This document shows, piece by piece, positions 1-10,176 of a DNA stretch of 64,000 nt. The position numbers were made by a program, and so were the translations under genes. Source of the stretch: Fulvimarina sp. (GTDB lineage Bacteria; Pseudomonadota; Alphaproteobacteria; Rhizobiales; Rhizobiaceae); the NCBI GenBank assembly GCA_002700095.1, contig PACL01000064.1, forward strand, positions 88,984 to 152,983, written 5' to 3'. The notes beneath the pieces were generated by a model, which was not told where the DNA came from, did not search any database, and saw nothing but the letters and a program-made list of their open reading frames with translations. How positions within the stretch are numbered: position 1 is the first letter of the stretch; each line of letters begins with the position of its first letter.

Positions 1-265
1 AGATCGCGACATCCGCCCGCTCCGAGCGGCAGAACCCGGCGATGTCGTTGTAGTTCAGCCGGACCGTGCCGTCCCGCAGCGGGTATTGGAAGGCCGGATC
101 GCGTTCGAGACGCGCCAGCAAGTGATCGGGAAGCGCCGCGACCACACGCAGGCCGTGGGCCTCGAGACCCTCCCGGATCGCCGCCATCCGGATGCCCGCC
201 GCTCCCGCCGGGTGGCCGGGCACCGGCAGAAGGTCGTTGCAGATCAGGACGACGGTGCCGGTCAT
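1..265 (-). CDS. glycosyltransferase-like protein, N-terminal part (cut by window edge)
   Basis: Only the first 88 codons lie in the window; the gene continues past position 1. It starts at the ATG at 265 (MTGTVVLICNDLLPVPGHP...). The opening, a hydrophobic beta strand followed by a Gly/Ala/Pro-rich loop and a helix (GIRMAAIREGLEAHGLRV), resembles the N-terminal Rossmann half of GT-B (GT4-type) glycosyltransferases, where the protein lists its own donor-fold loop and an acceptor-side helix. No catalytic residues can be seen because the C-terminal domain is missing. Positions 266-397 upstream hold no gene and should contain its promoter. The family call rests on fold resemblance alone. It would fit the glycan genes at the other end of the window, but that is inference. 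Confidence 0.5.
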   Translation of the reverse strand, partial: MTGTVVLICNDLLPVPGHPAGAAGIRMAAIREGLEAHGLRVVAALPDHLLARLERDPAFQYPLRDGTVRLNYNDIAGFCRSERADVAI

Positions 266-397
266 CGCTGTCCGCCGGCCGCCGCCGACCGGCACCGGCC
301 GCCCCCGCGCCCGGCAAAACCCGGATGCGGCCGGACGGCACCGCGAACCGGCAAGGCCGCGTGAACGGTCGCCGGGGGCGTCACGCCGGGCGCGCCC

Positions 398-1093
398 CTA
401 GCCGCCGGATTTCGGCGCGACGTCCGCATCGGGCTTCACGTAGGTTCCCGACTTGCAGGCGTTGGAGGTGGCGTCGAGGAAGGCGAAGATCGTCCTTTGG
501 TCCTCGATCGTGACGGTGCCCCGCCGCAGCAGCTGGTCGGCGGTCGGCGGCGCGACGACGCTGGCGATCAGATAGTCGCGCTGGGGCGAGGAGAGCTGTT
601 CCATCGCCTGGCCGGCCAGGCAGCTGCAAGCGGCCGGGGTCATGTCGCGGATCTGGATGCCGCAGAGATCGGTGATGATCGCGGTCTGGTTCTCGGGGGT
701 CAGATGCGGCATCTGGAACTTGTCGCCGACGGCATTGCGCGGCTGCCCGTCGGTCGCGGCCGCGCCGCTTTGCCCGGTCGCCGGCGCGTCGTTCTGGCCG
801 CTCCCCTCGGCGGGCGTGTCTGCCGGCGCGGCGCCCAGCGGTGCGCCGCTCTCAGTCGCATCGCTCGCCTCGCCGCCGGCGGCGGCCGGCTTTTGCGGCG
901 TCTCCGTCTCGGCCGGCGACATCGGCTTCGGGGCGGCGTCCGGCGGCAGCACGGGATCCTGCTGGTTCGTCTCCCCGCTGGGCGCGCCGCCCGTCGCGGA
1001 CCCGCCCGACATGTCGCCCGACTGCGCCACGGCAGCCCCCATCCAGAGCCCCAGCGCCGTCGCCAAAATCGCTGTCCGCATAACGGTTTGCAT
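398..1093 (-). CDS. secreted protein of unknown function, Pro/Ala/Gly-rich with Cys-containing C-terminal domain
   Basis: The 231-residue product starts with a clear Sec signal peptide (hydrophobic run to AAVA, cleavage expected near residue 23), so it is probably periplasmic. Residues about 25-120 are low-complexity (Ser, Gly, Ala, Pro, Glu, Thr) and look disordered. Residues about 125-225 form a conserved-looking domain with LCGIQI and a CSC motif (AACSCLAGQAM), and a further Cys near the end (SNACKSG), so disulfides are possible. A second in-frame Met at residue 5 is an alternative start. No family with a known function is recognised. It has no obvious operon partner: the next gene downstream on the same strand is 178 bases away on the far side of its start. 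Confidence 0.75.
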   Translation of the reverse strand: MQTVMRTAILATALGLWMGAAVAQSGDMSGGSATGGAPSGETNQQDPVLPPDAAPKPMSPAETETPQKPAAAGGEASDATESGAPLGAAPADTPAEGSGQNDAPATGQSGAAATDGQPRNAVGDKFQMPHLTPENQTAIITDLCGIQIRDMTPAACSCLAGQAMEQLSSPQRDYLIASVVAPPTADQLLRRGTVTIEDQRTIFAFLDATSNACKSGTYVKPDADVAPKSGG

Positions 1094-1271
1094 TCAAGAA
1101 CCTCCCATCGGCCTGGCAAGGACGCACCTCGCCGAAACGTGCCCGAGGGCGATCATCTAGGGCATTTCGACGAGCTTGGCGAACGGCGCCCGAACGGGTC
1201 CTGTCATCGCAGGATGACGGGGAGCCTTGCGGTCAGCCGGCCCGTCCCCGCGATACTGTGGCGGTGGGCTG

Positions 1272-2144
1272 TCAGGCCGGCCGCTGCGCCAGGAAGAGAT
1301 GCCCCGGCGCCGGCTGGCCCTCCTGCATGCGCACGGTGATCGGCTCGGCGGAGAGGATCTTGAGGCCGGCCCGCTCGAGCTCGCGCCGCACATAGGCTTC
1401 GCCATGATGGAACCGGTGATCGCGGCCGACGGCGAAATCGCGCGCCGGGCCGCTCGTCCCATTGGTAGCACCATTCGAAGCACCATGGTCGGTCGCCGCA
1501 TCGCCGCCCGCCAGCGCCTCGGTCGAGGCGGCGAACACGCCCGCCGGGGCAAGCCTTGCGGCCACGCCCGCAAACAGCGGCGACAGGTCGCCGAGATAAG
1601 GGAGGACGTCGGCGGCGACGATGAGGTCGAACGGCTCGGCCTCGTCGAAGTCTTCCAGGAAACCCAGCGCCTCGCCGATGTAGAGATGGTCGTAGGATCC
1701 AGAATCGAAGGCGATTTCGACCATCTTCTCCGACAGGTCGACCCCCAGCATCTCGTCCGCCCGACCGTCGAGAACCGTGCCGACGAGGCCGGTGCCGCAG
1801 CCGAGATCGAGCGTCCGGTCGAAGTGATGGAGGCCGAGCTGAGTCAGCCCCTCTGCGATCAGCTCCGGCACGCCATAGCCGAGCTGGCGCACGAGGATGT
1901 CCTCGAACATCTCCGCCTGCTGATCGAACAGGGTGGCCACATAGGCCTCGCCCGCCGATGCCGGCGTCTCGCCGAGCCCCAGCGCCGCCAGCCGCAGGCG
2001 GGCGCCGACATGGTCGTCGGGATCGATGTCGAGACAGGCGCGATAGGCGGCGGCGGCCGCCTCGGGCCGTCCCGCCTTCTCCTCGGCCAGCGCCTTGCTG
2101 TAGACGGCGTCGAGCGCGTCCTCGTCGAATGGGCGGGCGGTCAT
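1272..2144 (-). CDS. TPR-containing class I SAM-dependent methyltransferase
   Basis: The 290-residue product has an N-terminal TPR-like helical repeat (about residues 12-60, AEEKAGRPEAAAAAYRACL) followed by a class I methyltransferase domain. Motif I is LDLGCGTG at residues 112-119, with the acidic motif II VDLSEKM shortly after. The open frame extends far upstream through the next gene, but the ATG at 2144 has a good GAAGGA ribosome site and lies 14 bases after the stop of the upstream pyroglutamyl-peptidase-like gene, so this start is preferred. Proteins of this layout are often annotated as predicted TPR methyltransferases; the substrate is unknown. The two genes probably form a small operon. 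Confidence 0.85.
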   Translation of the reverse strand: MTARPFDEDALDAVYSKALAEEKAGRPEAAAAAYRACLDIDPDDHVGARLRLAALGLGETPASAGEAYVATLFDQQAEMFEDILVRQLGYGVPELIAEGLTQLGLHHFDRTLDLGCGTGLVGTVLDGRADEMLGVDLSEKMVEIAFDSGSYDHLYIGEALGFLEDFDEAEPFDLIVAADVLPYLGDLSPLFAGVAARLAPAGVFAASTEALAGGDAATDHGASNGATNGTSGPARDFAVGRDHRFHHGEAYVRRELERAGLKILSAEPITVRMQEGQPAPGHLFLAQRPA

Positions 2145-2158
2145 GTCGGATACGTCCT

Positions 2159-2803
2159 TCAGGCTGTCGTCTCGGCCTGTCTGCCGGCCGCGGCCTCCAT
2201 TTGCAAGAGCGCCAGCGCGGCGGCCTCGACCCGCGCCATGGGCAGGCTCATGAAGACTTCCGGCAGCGGCGGATGGGCGAGAAGCTCGGCCACGTGCTCG
2301 TCGGTGGCCGGCAGGTGGAAGAAGCCGAAGCGCTCGACCCCGAGCCCTCCGGCGGCAATAGCAAGGCGGTAGAGCGTGTCGTTGCAGAGATAGGACCCGG
2401 CATTGCTCGACCATTCGAAATCGACGCCGGCGCCCCGCAGCGCCGCGGCGACGCTCGCCCAGTCCAGCCGGCAGGGCAGGAGCTGCGGCCCCTCCCCGAT
2501 CGAGGGTCCCGCTGCAAACGCCCCGAGAGCGTCGGCACGGCCGAGTTCGCGGTGGTTGCGGGCTTGCAGCTCGACCCGGAAGCGCTCGGCGCGCAGATGG
2601 GCGCCGAACATCAGCACCATCTTCGGCCGCTGCGTCTCGATCACCGCCTTCAGCTGTGGCCAGGTCTCGTCCCAGGAGACGGGGAGCACCACTCCGCCAG
2701 CGCCCAGCGATGCCAGTCGCGGGCGTAGGGCGTCGACGAGATCTTGCGAGGGGTTCCGGGCGACGCCCGGGAAGGCGGCGAAGCCAACGACGAGAACCGA
2801 CAT
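2159..2803 (-). CDS. pyroglutamyl-peptidase I-like cysteine peptidase (family C15)
   Basis: The 214-residue product matches the size and fold pattern of pyrrolidone-carboxylate peptidase, which removes N-terminal pyroglutamate from peptides in the cytoplasm. The N-terminus VVGFAAFPGVARNPS fits the GFxPFxxxxxNPS signature. Candidates for the catalytic triad are Glu73 (RAERF), Cys140 (SNAGSYLCNDTLY) and His163 (GFFHLP), in the usual order and spacing. The FGAHLRAERF stretch departs from the common GxAxGRxxxxxER form, so substrate preference may differ. It lies 14 bases upstream of the TPR methyltransferase gene and is divergent from the cold-shock gene across 2804-3095. Confidence 0.82.
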   Translation of the reverse strand: MSVLVVGFAAFPGVARNPSQDLVDALRPRLASLGAGGVVLPVSWDETWPQLKAVIETQRPKMVLMFGAHLRAERFRVELQARNHRELGRADALGAFAAGPSIGEGPQLLPCRLDWASVAAALRGAGVDFEWSSNAGSYLCNDTLYRLAIAAGGLGVERFGFFHLPATDEHVAELLAHPPLPEVFMSLPMARVEAAALALLQMEAAAGRQAETTA

Positions 2804-3095
2804 AGTCTAACGAATTCCGCTGCTTGCTGAAGAAGGAGAAACCGGCACGGAAGCTGTCCCGCAATGAAACGTGAAACTGGTCAGAAATCTTTCACTTGCA
2901 ATGACCCTGGGAAATTAGCATTCTTCCCCGCGTTCGGGCAAATTCGCGAACACGGGTAATGGACGAATTGCGTATCGGGAGCGCATCTCCCGGGTGGGCC
3001 GCAGGCTCACGATGTGTCGGTTCCTAATCCTAATCAAGACTTGCCTGCCGCCGCCCCCAGGGGCGCCCATACATGCCAGGATGAGGACTCCGATA
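2804..3095. other. divergent intergenic region, promoter of C15 peptidase gene and leader of cold-shock gene
   Basis: This 292-base stretch lies between two divergent starts. It includes AT-rich tracts around 2880-2960, unusual for this genome, which fit promoters in both directions. The plus-strand part would form the long 5' leader that cold-shock mRNAs usually have. No exact promoter or riboswitch can be assigned by eye. Confidence 0.45.
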
Positions 3096-3308
3096 ATGGC
3101 ACAGACCGGCACGGTCAAATTCTTCAACACCGAAAAGGGCTTCGGTTTCATCAAGCCGGACAATGGCGGGGCGGACATCTTCGTCCACATCTCTGCCGTT
3201 CAGGCATCGGGCCTTCCCGGCCTCGAGGAGAACCAGAAGGTTTCCTTCGACACCGAGCCCGACAAGCGCGGCAAGGGCCCGAAGGCCGTTAACCTGCAGT
3301 CGGCCTGA
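3096..3308 (+). CDS. CspA-family cold-shock protein
   Basis: This is a 70-residue single cold-shock domain that binds single-stranded RNA or DNA and melts mRNA structure. The RNP1 motif KGFGFI and RNP2 motif DIFVHISAV are intact, and the length is normal for the family. The frame is open upstream to 2994, but the ATG at 3096 gives the conserved [11 protein letters not shown] start and follows an AGGATGAGGA ribosome site. It stands alone, with ccrM convergent downstream. Alphaproteobacteria carry several Csp paralogues, so the name is not specific, and cold induction cannot be judged from sequence. Confidence 0.95.
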   Translation: MAQTGTVKFFNTEKGFGFIKPDNGGADIFVHISAVQASGLPGLEENQKVSFDTEPDKRGKGPKAVNLQSA

Positions 3309-3623
3309 TCCCGCCCGGCCATCCCGCCGTCTCACGCCATTGCCTGTCGCGGGCCGAGAGCATCGCATGCTCGCCCGCGGCAACGTTCGTAGCGGTGCTC
3401 GTTGCCGTTGCGTGACCGAGCCGAAGACCGCGGCGGCCCCGACGACATCCTCGAAGACGCTTCGCAGCGCCAGTGATCGTTGAGCAGGTGACCGCGGCGC
3501 CGCTGATCGCCTGACGCGCCCCCGAGGCGACGGTGCGGCGAGATCGATGCCGCAAGACCGCCATCGTCAGGCCAGCCCCGCAAGCCTGGCGCCGCCGTCG
3601 GATCGGCGCCGCAAGATCGCGTT
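3309..3623. other. intergenic, no gene seen
   Basis: This lies between the convergent csp and ccrM genes. Short frames on both strands read as Arg/Ala-rich shadows. No clear terminator hairpin with a T tract was found on either strand. Confidence 0.5.
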
Positions 3624-4946
<1,323 letters not shown>

Positions 4947-5021
4947 CTACCGCACGCCCGGGACGCCCCGCGCGCCGGCCCCGAAGCCGTTTCATGTCAT
5001 CCACGAGGACACAGCCGAGAC

Positions 5022-5702
5022 ATGCCACAGCCACAGCTCCTGATCTTCGACTGCGACGGCGTCCTCATCGATTCCGAGGTGATTGCGGCGAGGGTTCAGT
5101 GCGAGATGCTGCGTGAGGAGGGCATCGAACTCGACGCGGCCGACCTTGCGGCGCGGTTTGCCGGCCTCACCTGGCCGGCGATCGTCGAGCGCCTGTCGGA
5201 GGAGACCGGCCAGCGCTTCAGCCAGGCCTTCATGAAGCGCGTCGACGACGAGATCGACCGCCGGCTCGGCACCGAGGCCGAGGAGATCGCCGGCGCCCAC
5301 GAGATGCTCGACCGTCTGGTCCTGCCGCGCTGCATCTGCTCGAACTCCAGCGCCGCCCGGCTCGAGCTCGAGCTCGAGCATGTTGGCCTGTGGGACAGGT
5401 TCCGCCCCTATGTGTTCAGCGCCGCCGACTTCGGCAGGCCCAAGCCTGCCCCGGACGTCTTCCTGCATGCGCTGAAGATCTTCGAAGTCACGGGCGACCA
5501 GGCCGTCGTCATCGAGGATTCTGTGCATGGCGTCGCGGCCGCGCGGGCCGCCGGCTGCCGGGTCGTCGGCTTCACCGGCGCCGGCCACAGCTATGCCGGT
5601 CACGCCGATGCCCTGACCGAGGCTGGCGCCGAGACAGTGATCAGCCGCCTCGCTGACTATCCGGCCGTGATCGAAGTCTTCGCCGACTGGCAGGAGACGT
5701 AA
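5022..5702 (+). CDS. HAD-superfamily phosphatase (beta-phosphoglucomutase/phosphoglycolate phosphatase-like)
   Basis: The 226-residue product is a subfamily IA haloacid dehalogenase-type hydrolase. Motif I FDCDGVLIDSE supplies the nucleophile and acid/base Asp residues (9 and 11). Motif II is the Ser of CSNSS, motif III the Lys of GRPKPAPDVF, and motif IV IEDSVHGV. The helical cap lies between motif I and motif II. It is a cytoplasmic phosphatase of a small phosphorylated metabolite, probably a sugar phosphate; the substrate cannot be fixed from sequence. The frame is open far upstream, but homology begins at MPQPQLLIFDCDG, encoded from the ATG at 5022. Confidence 0.9.
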   Translation: MPQPQLLIFDCDGVLIDSEVIAARVQCEMLREEGIELDAADLAARFAGLTWPAIVERLSEETGQRFSQAFMKRVDDEIDRRLGTEAEEIAGAHEMLDRLVLPRCICSNSSAARLELELEHVGLWDRFRPYVFSAADFGRPKPAPDVFLHALKIFEVTGDQAVVIEDSVHGVAAARAAGCRVVGFTGAGHSYAGHADALTEAGAETVISRLADYPAVIEVFADWQET

Positions 5703-5989
5703 GAACCCGGCTTCGATCGACGGGACCGCGCCGGGTCGCTTGGTAAATTCAGCTTATTTACTGAATATTCCCGCTTCACGACTGCATCACTCAAGTATTG
5801 ATGGTTTTTGTAAAGCGATCTTATTGATTTTTATTGGCCTGCGCGATGCAGCGAAAATTCTTCCTTAACAGGTTGCTGGCAAGATGGAGGCGTAGAGAGC
5901 TTCCATGCCTACCGTTCCAAGACCGAAGACCCATCGGCAAACCAAGACATGGACTCGAGGATCCGACTCAACCTCTTTGAGAGCGCACC
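5703..5989. other. AT-rich intergenic region upstream of chemoreceptor gene
   Basis: This 287-base stretch is strikingly AT-rich compared with its surroundings and probably carries the receptor promoter. It contains an inverted repeat ACCCGGC (5706-5712) / GCCGGGT (5731-5737), a weak terminator candidate for the HAD gene, and a perfect ATTCAG (5748-5753) / CTGAAT (5762-5767) repeat with an 8-base loop that could be an operator. No small gene was recognised. Confidence 0.45.
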
Positions 5990-7794
5990 ATGTCTAACCT
6001 TTTTCGACGCAGCCAGATGGTCAAGCACAAGATCGCGGCACTCGACGCACTTCGTGCCAACGTGATGATGGCCGACGCCAAGCTGAACATCACCTATCTC
6101 AATCCGGAGCTCGATCGCCTGCTGCGCGAGGCGGAGCCGGAGCTGAAGCAGGAACTGTCCCGCTTTAACGTCGATACGCTGATCGGCAGCAACATCGACA
6201 TCTTCCATAAGAATCCCAGCCACCAGCGCAACATGCTGGCGACGCTGCAGCGCCCGCACAGCGCCTCGATCAAGGTCGGCAGCCGGGTGTTCGACCTCCT
6301 CGTCACGCCTCTGCGCGAGGGCAACACGACCGTCGGCTTCGTCGTCGAATGGGCCGACGCCAAGGAGCGCCTGCTCAACCTCGACTATTCCGGCCAGATG
6401 CAGGCGGTGGGGCGCTCCCAGGCGGTCATCGAGTTTAAGACCGACGGCACGATCATGACCGCCAACGAGAACTTTCTGACGACGATGGGCTACCAGCTGG
6501 CCGAAATCGCCGGCAAGAACCACTCGATGTTCGTCGAAACCAGCTATCGCGACAGCGCCGAATACCGGGAATTCTGGGAGGCTCTTCGAAACGGCAAGTA
6601 TCAGGCCGCGGAGTTCCGCCGCGTCGGCAAGGGCGGCAAGGAGGTCTTCATCCAGGGCTCCTACAACCCGATCTTCGATGCCAACGGTAAAGTGACCAAG
6701 GTCGTCAAATACGCCACCGACGTCACCGCCCGCGTCAAGGCCGTGGCCGAGGTCGGCGCCGCCCTCTCCGATCTGGCCGACGGCAAGCTCGGCCGCCGGA
6801 TCGAGAAGCCGCTGACGCCGGAGCTCGACCAGCTGCGGGTCGACTACAACAGGCGCTCGAAGGGCTGGAAGCCGCCATGGGCCAGGTCAAGGGTGCGACC
6901 TCGACCATCGGCGAAGGAATGAGCGAGATCGCCACTGCCGCCAACGATCTGTCCCAGCGCACCGAGCAGCAGGCGGCCAGCCTCGAGGAAACGGTCGCCG
7001 CTTTGTCGGAGATCACCCGCGGCATCAACGGCACCGCTGCCGACGCCGTCAAGGCCAACCAGGCGACGGCGACGGCCCTTCGCGATGCCGAGAACGGCGG
7101 CACCGTCGTCTCCAAGGCGATCGAGGCGATGAGCAAGATCGAGGCGTCGTCTCAGCAGATCTCCCAGATCATCGGCGTCATCGACGAGATCGCCTTCCAG
7201 ACCAATCTCCTCGCTTTGAACGCCGGCGTCGAAGCCGCCCGCGCCGGCGAGGCCGGCAAGGGCTTCGCGGTGGTCGCTCAGGAAGTGCGGGCGCTCGCCC
7301 AGCGCTCGGCGGAAGCCGCCAAGGAGATCAAGGCGCTGATCTCGACCTCGTCGGAACAGGTGGAGAGCGGCGTGGAACTCGCCCGAGCCTCCGGCAAGTC
7401 GCTCGAGGAGATCGTCGGCCGCGTCCAGGAGGTCAGTCACCTGGTCTCGGCGATCGCCCGCAGTGCCGACCAGCAGGCCTCGACGCTGCGCGAAGTCTCG
7501 GGTGCCGCCGACCAGATGGACAAGGTCACCCAGCAGAACGCCGCGATGGTCGAGGAGACCACAGCCGCCGCCAAGAACCTCAGCGTCGAGACCGAACAGC
7601 TGTCGACCCTGATGCAGCGCTTCACCACCGCCTCGGACGCCAAGGCCGGCGCCGGTCGCAGGCCGCAGGCCAGGGCCGCCCAGCCGGCCCAGCCGGAGGC
7701 ACGCCAGCGCTCGGCCAGCCAGCCGCGCCATCAGAGCGCCGGCAACACCGCGCTGAAGTCCGCACCCCGCGAGGAAAGCTGGGCGGAGTTCTGA
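5990..7794 (+). pseudogene. soluble PAS-containing methyl-accepting chemotaxis protein, disrupted by a -1 frameshift
   Basis: Two overlapping frames encode one receptor. The first (from the ATG at 5990, GAGAG ribosome site) carries two PAS-like regions (about residues 15-120 and 135-250) and a HAMP-like linker. The second carries the signalling domain, with the hairpin tip [21 protein letters not shown]. The join lies at 6850: the bases aacaggcgctc read NR in the first frame, but one extra C gives [14 protein letters not shown], the expected continuation. Restoring it yields about 601 residues. There are no membrane segments, so this was a cytoplasmic sensor. The C-terminus ESWAEF resembles the tethering pentapeptide bound by CheR and CheB. 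As read, the protein stops at 6922 without its signalling domain. This is either a true mutation or a sequencing indel. Confidence 0.85.
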
Positions 7795-7843
7795 TCGCTC
7801 CATCGGAGGCGGCGATCCCGCCGCCCGATCTTGACTGACGCCG

Positions 7844-7889
7844 ATTACCCGGAACCCGCAGGGGCGTGGTTCCGGGTGATCGCGTTTTT
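7844..7889 (+). terminator. Rho-independent terminator of the chemoreceptor gene
   Basis: A 13-pair stem with one G-T wobble (ATTACCCGGAACC at 7844-7856 with GGTTCCGGGTGAT at 7868-7880) has an 11-base loop and is followed by TTTTT at 7885-7889. It lies 50 bases after the receptor stop codon and also separates it from the convergent lipoprotein gene. Confidence 0.8.
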
Positions 7890-8034
7890 GCGGCCATGCC
7901 GGTCATCAAGGCGCGATACGGTGGCGCACCGCCAGGCTGCCCAGAGGGATCTGGCCATGTGGACGCCAGTCGGATGAGCGCCGGCCGGATGAGTGCCGAG
8001 CCGGCCGCCTCTCGCGGCGGGTGGCGGCTCGAGC

Positions 8035-8601
8035 TCAGCCCCCCTGCTTCGGCGGCCCTTCGTCGAACCCGGTATAGACGATGATCCCGCCCATCGACGG
8101 CGCGATCTGGATCTTGTCGTCGACGAAGCGGAAGGCGCGCGAGGTGCCGCCCTTTTCGACCGGGATGGAAACCTTGGCGAGATTGGAATAGATGACGCCG
8201 TCCTGACCGACCACGGCGACGCGAATCGGCAGTTCGACCGTACGGTTCTTGGCCGCCCGGCCCGGCATCAGCCGGCCTTCGACGCCGACGGTGATCTTCA
8301 GCTTGCCGTCGACGATGCGGCAGTCACGCTTTGCATCCACGATCACCGCCTGATAGTCGAGCGCATCGCCGTCCTGCTTGGAGATGGTGGACGTGCCCTC
8401 GCGGATCGAGGCCTGCGGACAGAAGCGCGCTTCGGTGCCGAGGGCCTGTCCGGCCTGGGCCGGATCGGCAGCAGCTTCGGCGGAAGTGGCGGGCGGGGGT
8501 CCGAGATCGGTGTTTTCGACGCTGCTTCCCGTCGTACAGGCTGCAAGGCTCGCCGCGAGCGCTGCGACGATGAGGTTCCGGGTGGCCGGCACGGTATGCA
8601 T
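8035..8601 (-). CDS. putative lipoprotein of unknown function
   Basis: The 188-residue product begins with a lipoprotein signal (LAASLAAC, lipidated Cys near residue 22), so it should be anchored to the inner or outer membrane. After a Ala/Pro-rich linker (about 25-55) comes a beta-rich domain with two Cys (ARFCPQAS and KRDCRIVDG) and a hydrophobic C-terminal strand pattern. No family with a known function is recognised. It is convergent with the chemoreceptor and divergent from thrC across 8602-8730, so it is probably transcribed alone. Confidence 0.8.
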   Translation of the reverse strand: MHTVPATRNLIVAALAASLAACTTGSSVENTDLGPPPATSAEAAADPAQAGQALGTEARFCPQASIREGTSTISKQDGDALDYQAVIVDAKRDCRIVDGKLKITVGVEGRLMPGRAAKNRTVELPIRVAVVGQDGVIYSNLAKVSIPVEKGGTSRAFRFVDDKIQIAPSMGGIIVYTGFDEGPPKQGG

Positions 8602-8730
8602 CGCTGGGTTCTTCCCTTACTGTGACGGGCCGTTCTATATCAGCCCCGTCCCGGATAGGCGACACGGCCTTGGGGCGGCAAGACCGGCCGCCGACTTTCC
8701 GGCGCTGGTCCGGCAGGGAGTTTGGAAGAC

Positions 8731-10176
8731 GTGAGGTATGTGAGTACGCGCGGCGAGGCCGAGACCCTCGGCTTTGCCGATGCCCTCCTGAAGGGGCTGG
8801 CGGCGGATGGCGGTCTTTATGTCCCCGAAACCTGGCCGCAGTTCTCCGAAGGCGAGATCGAGTCCTTCGCCGGTCGTCCCTATGCCGACGTCGCGGAGGC
8901 GATCTTCCGCCCCTTCGTTGGAGACGACATCGCGCCGGACGCCCTGCGGGCGATGATCGACGAGGCCTATGGCAGCTTCGCCCATCCCGCCGTGGCGCCG
9001 CTGGTCCAGATCGGACCGAAGCATTTCGTGCTCGAACTCTTCCATGGCCCGACGCTCGCTTTCAAGGACGTCGCCATGCAGCTGATCGCCCGGATGATGG
9101 ACCATGTCCTGAAGGAGCGCGGCCAGCGCGCCACCATCGTCGGCGCCACCTCGGGCGACACCGGCGGCGCGGCAATCGCCGCCTTTGCCGGCAGCGAGCG
9201 GACCGACCTGTTCATCCTCTTTCCCCACGGCCGGGTTTCGCCGGTGCAGCAGCGCCAGATGACGACGTCGGGCAAGGACAACGTCCATGCCGTCGCCGTC
9301 GACGGACATTTTGACGACTGCCAGGCGCTGGTGAAGGCGATGTTCGCCGACACCCGCTTCAATCGCGAGGTCGGGCTTTCCGGGGTGAATTCGATCAACT
9401 GGGGCCGGATCATGGCCCAGATCGTCTACTATTTCACCGCCGCCGCCAGCCTCGGCGCCCCGAAGCGCAAGATCGCCTTCACCGTCCCAACCGGCAATTT
9501 CGGCGACATCTTCGCCGGCTATGCCGCCATGCGCATGGGGCTGCCGGTCGAGAAGCTGGTGATCGCCACCAACGCCAACGACATTCTCGCCCGCACCCTG
9601 GCCACCGGCCGCTACGAGACCGGAACCGTCAGCGCCACCATGTCGCCGTCGATGGACATCCAGGTCTCGTCGAATTTCGAGCGGCTGATCTTCGAGGCCA
9701 GCGGCCGCGACGCGGGCCTGGTGCGCCGCTTGATGAACGGGCTGTCCCAGTCCGGCAGCTTCGAATTGCCGCAGGAGGTGCTCGCCACGATCCGTGCGAC
9801 CTTCGCCGCCGCCGCAACCGGCGAGGCGGCCACTGCCGAAACGATCCGCCGTGTCCTCGGCGAGACCGCCTATCTCCTCGATCCGCATACGGCGGTCGGT
9901 GTCGCCGTCGCCGAGGCGATGCTCGGCGCAACTCCGGATCCAGCGGGGGGCGAAGCCTCGATCGAAGCGACGATGATCACCCTCGGCACCGCCCATCCGG
10001 CGAAGTTTCCGGAAGCCGTGAAGAAGGCCTCGGGCACCGAACCGGCCTTGCCGCCGGCCCATGACGGGCTGATGGAGCGCGCCGAGCGCTTCGACCGGCT
10101 GCCGGCCGAGCTTGCCGCGGTCGAGGACTACATCAGGGCGCGAACCAGAGCCGAAACGGCGGGAGACAGGTCATGA
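8731..10176 (+). CDS. thrC: threonine synthase
   Basis: The 481-residue product converts O-phosphohomoserine to threonine using pyridoxal phosphate. The N-terminal signature RYVSTRGEA, the PLP lysine in GPTLAFKDVAMQL, and the phosphate-binding region ATSGDTGGAA are all present, and the length fits the long (fungal/proteobacterial) threonine synthase class. The GTG at 8731 gives the conserved MRYVSTRGEA start; a TTG at 8722 would add three residues. Its stop overlaps the start of the M16 peptidase gene by four bases (ATGA), so the two are co-translated. thrB, the preceding step, is about 10 kb away on the other strand. Confidence 0.95.
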   Translation: MRYVSTRGEAETLGFADALLKGLAADGGLYVPETWPQFSEGEIESFAGRPYADVAEAIFRPFVGDDIAPDALRAMIDEAYGSFAHPAVAPLVQIGPKHFVLELFHGPTLAFKDVAMQLIARMMDHVLKERGQRATIVGATSGDTGGAAIAAFAGSERTDLFILFPHGRVSPVQQRQMTTSGKDNVHAVAVDGHFDDCQALVKAMFADTRFNREVGLSGVNSINWGRIMAQIVYYFTAAASLGAPKRKIAFTVPTGNFGDIFAGYAAMRMGLPVEKLVIATNANDILARTLATGRYETGTVSATMSPSMDIQVSSNFERLIFEASGRDAGLVRRLMNGLSQSGSFELPQEVLATIRATFAAAATGEAATAETIRRVLGETAYLLDPHTAVGVAVAEAMLGATPDPAGGEASIEATMITLGTAHPAKFPEAVKKASGTEPALPPAHDGLMERAERFDRLPAELAAVEDYIRARTRAETAGDRS

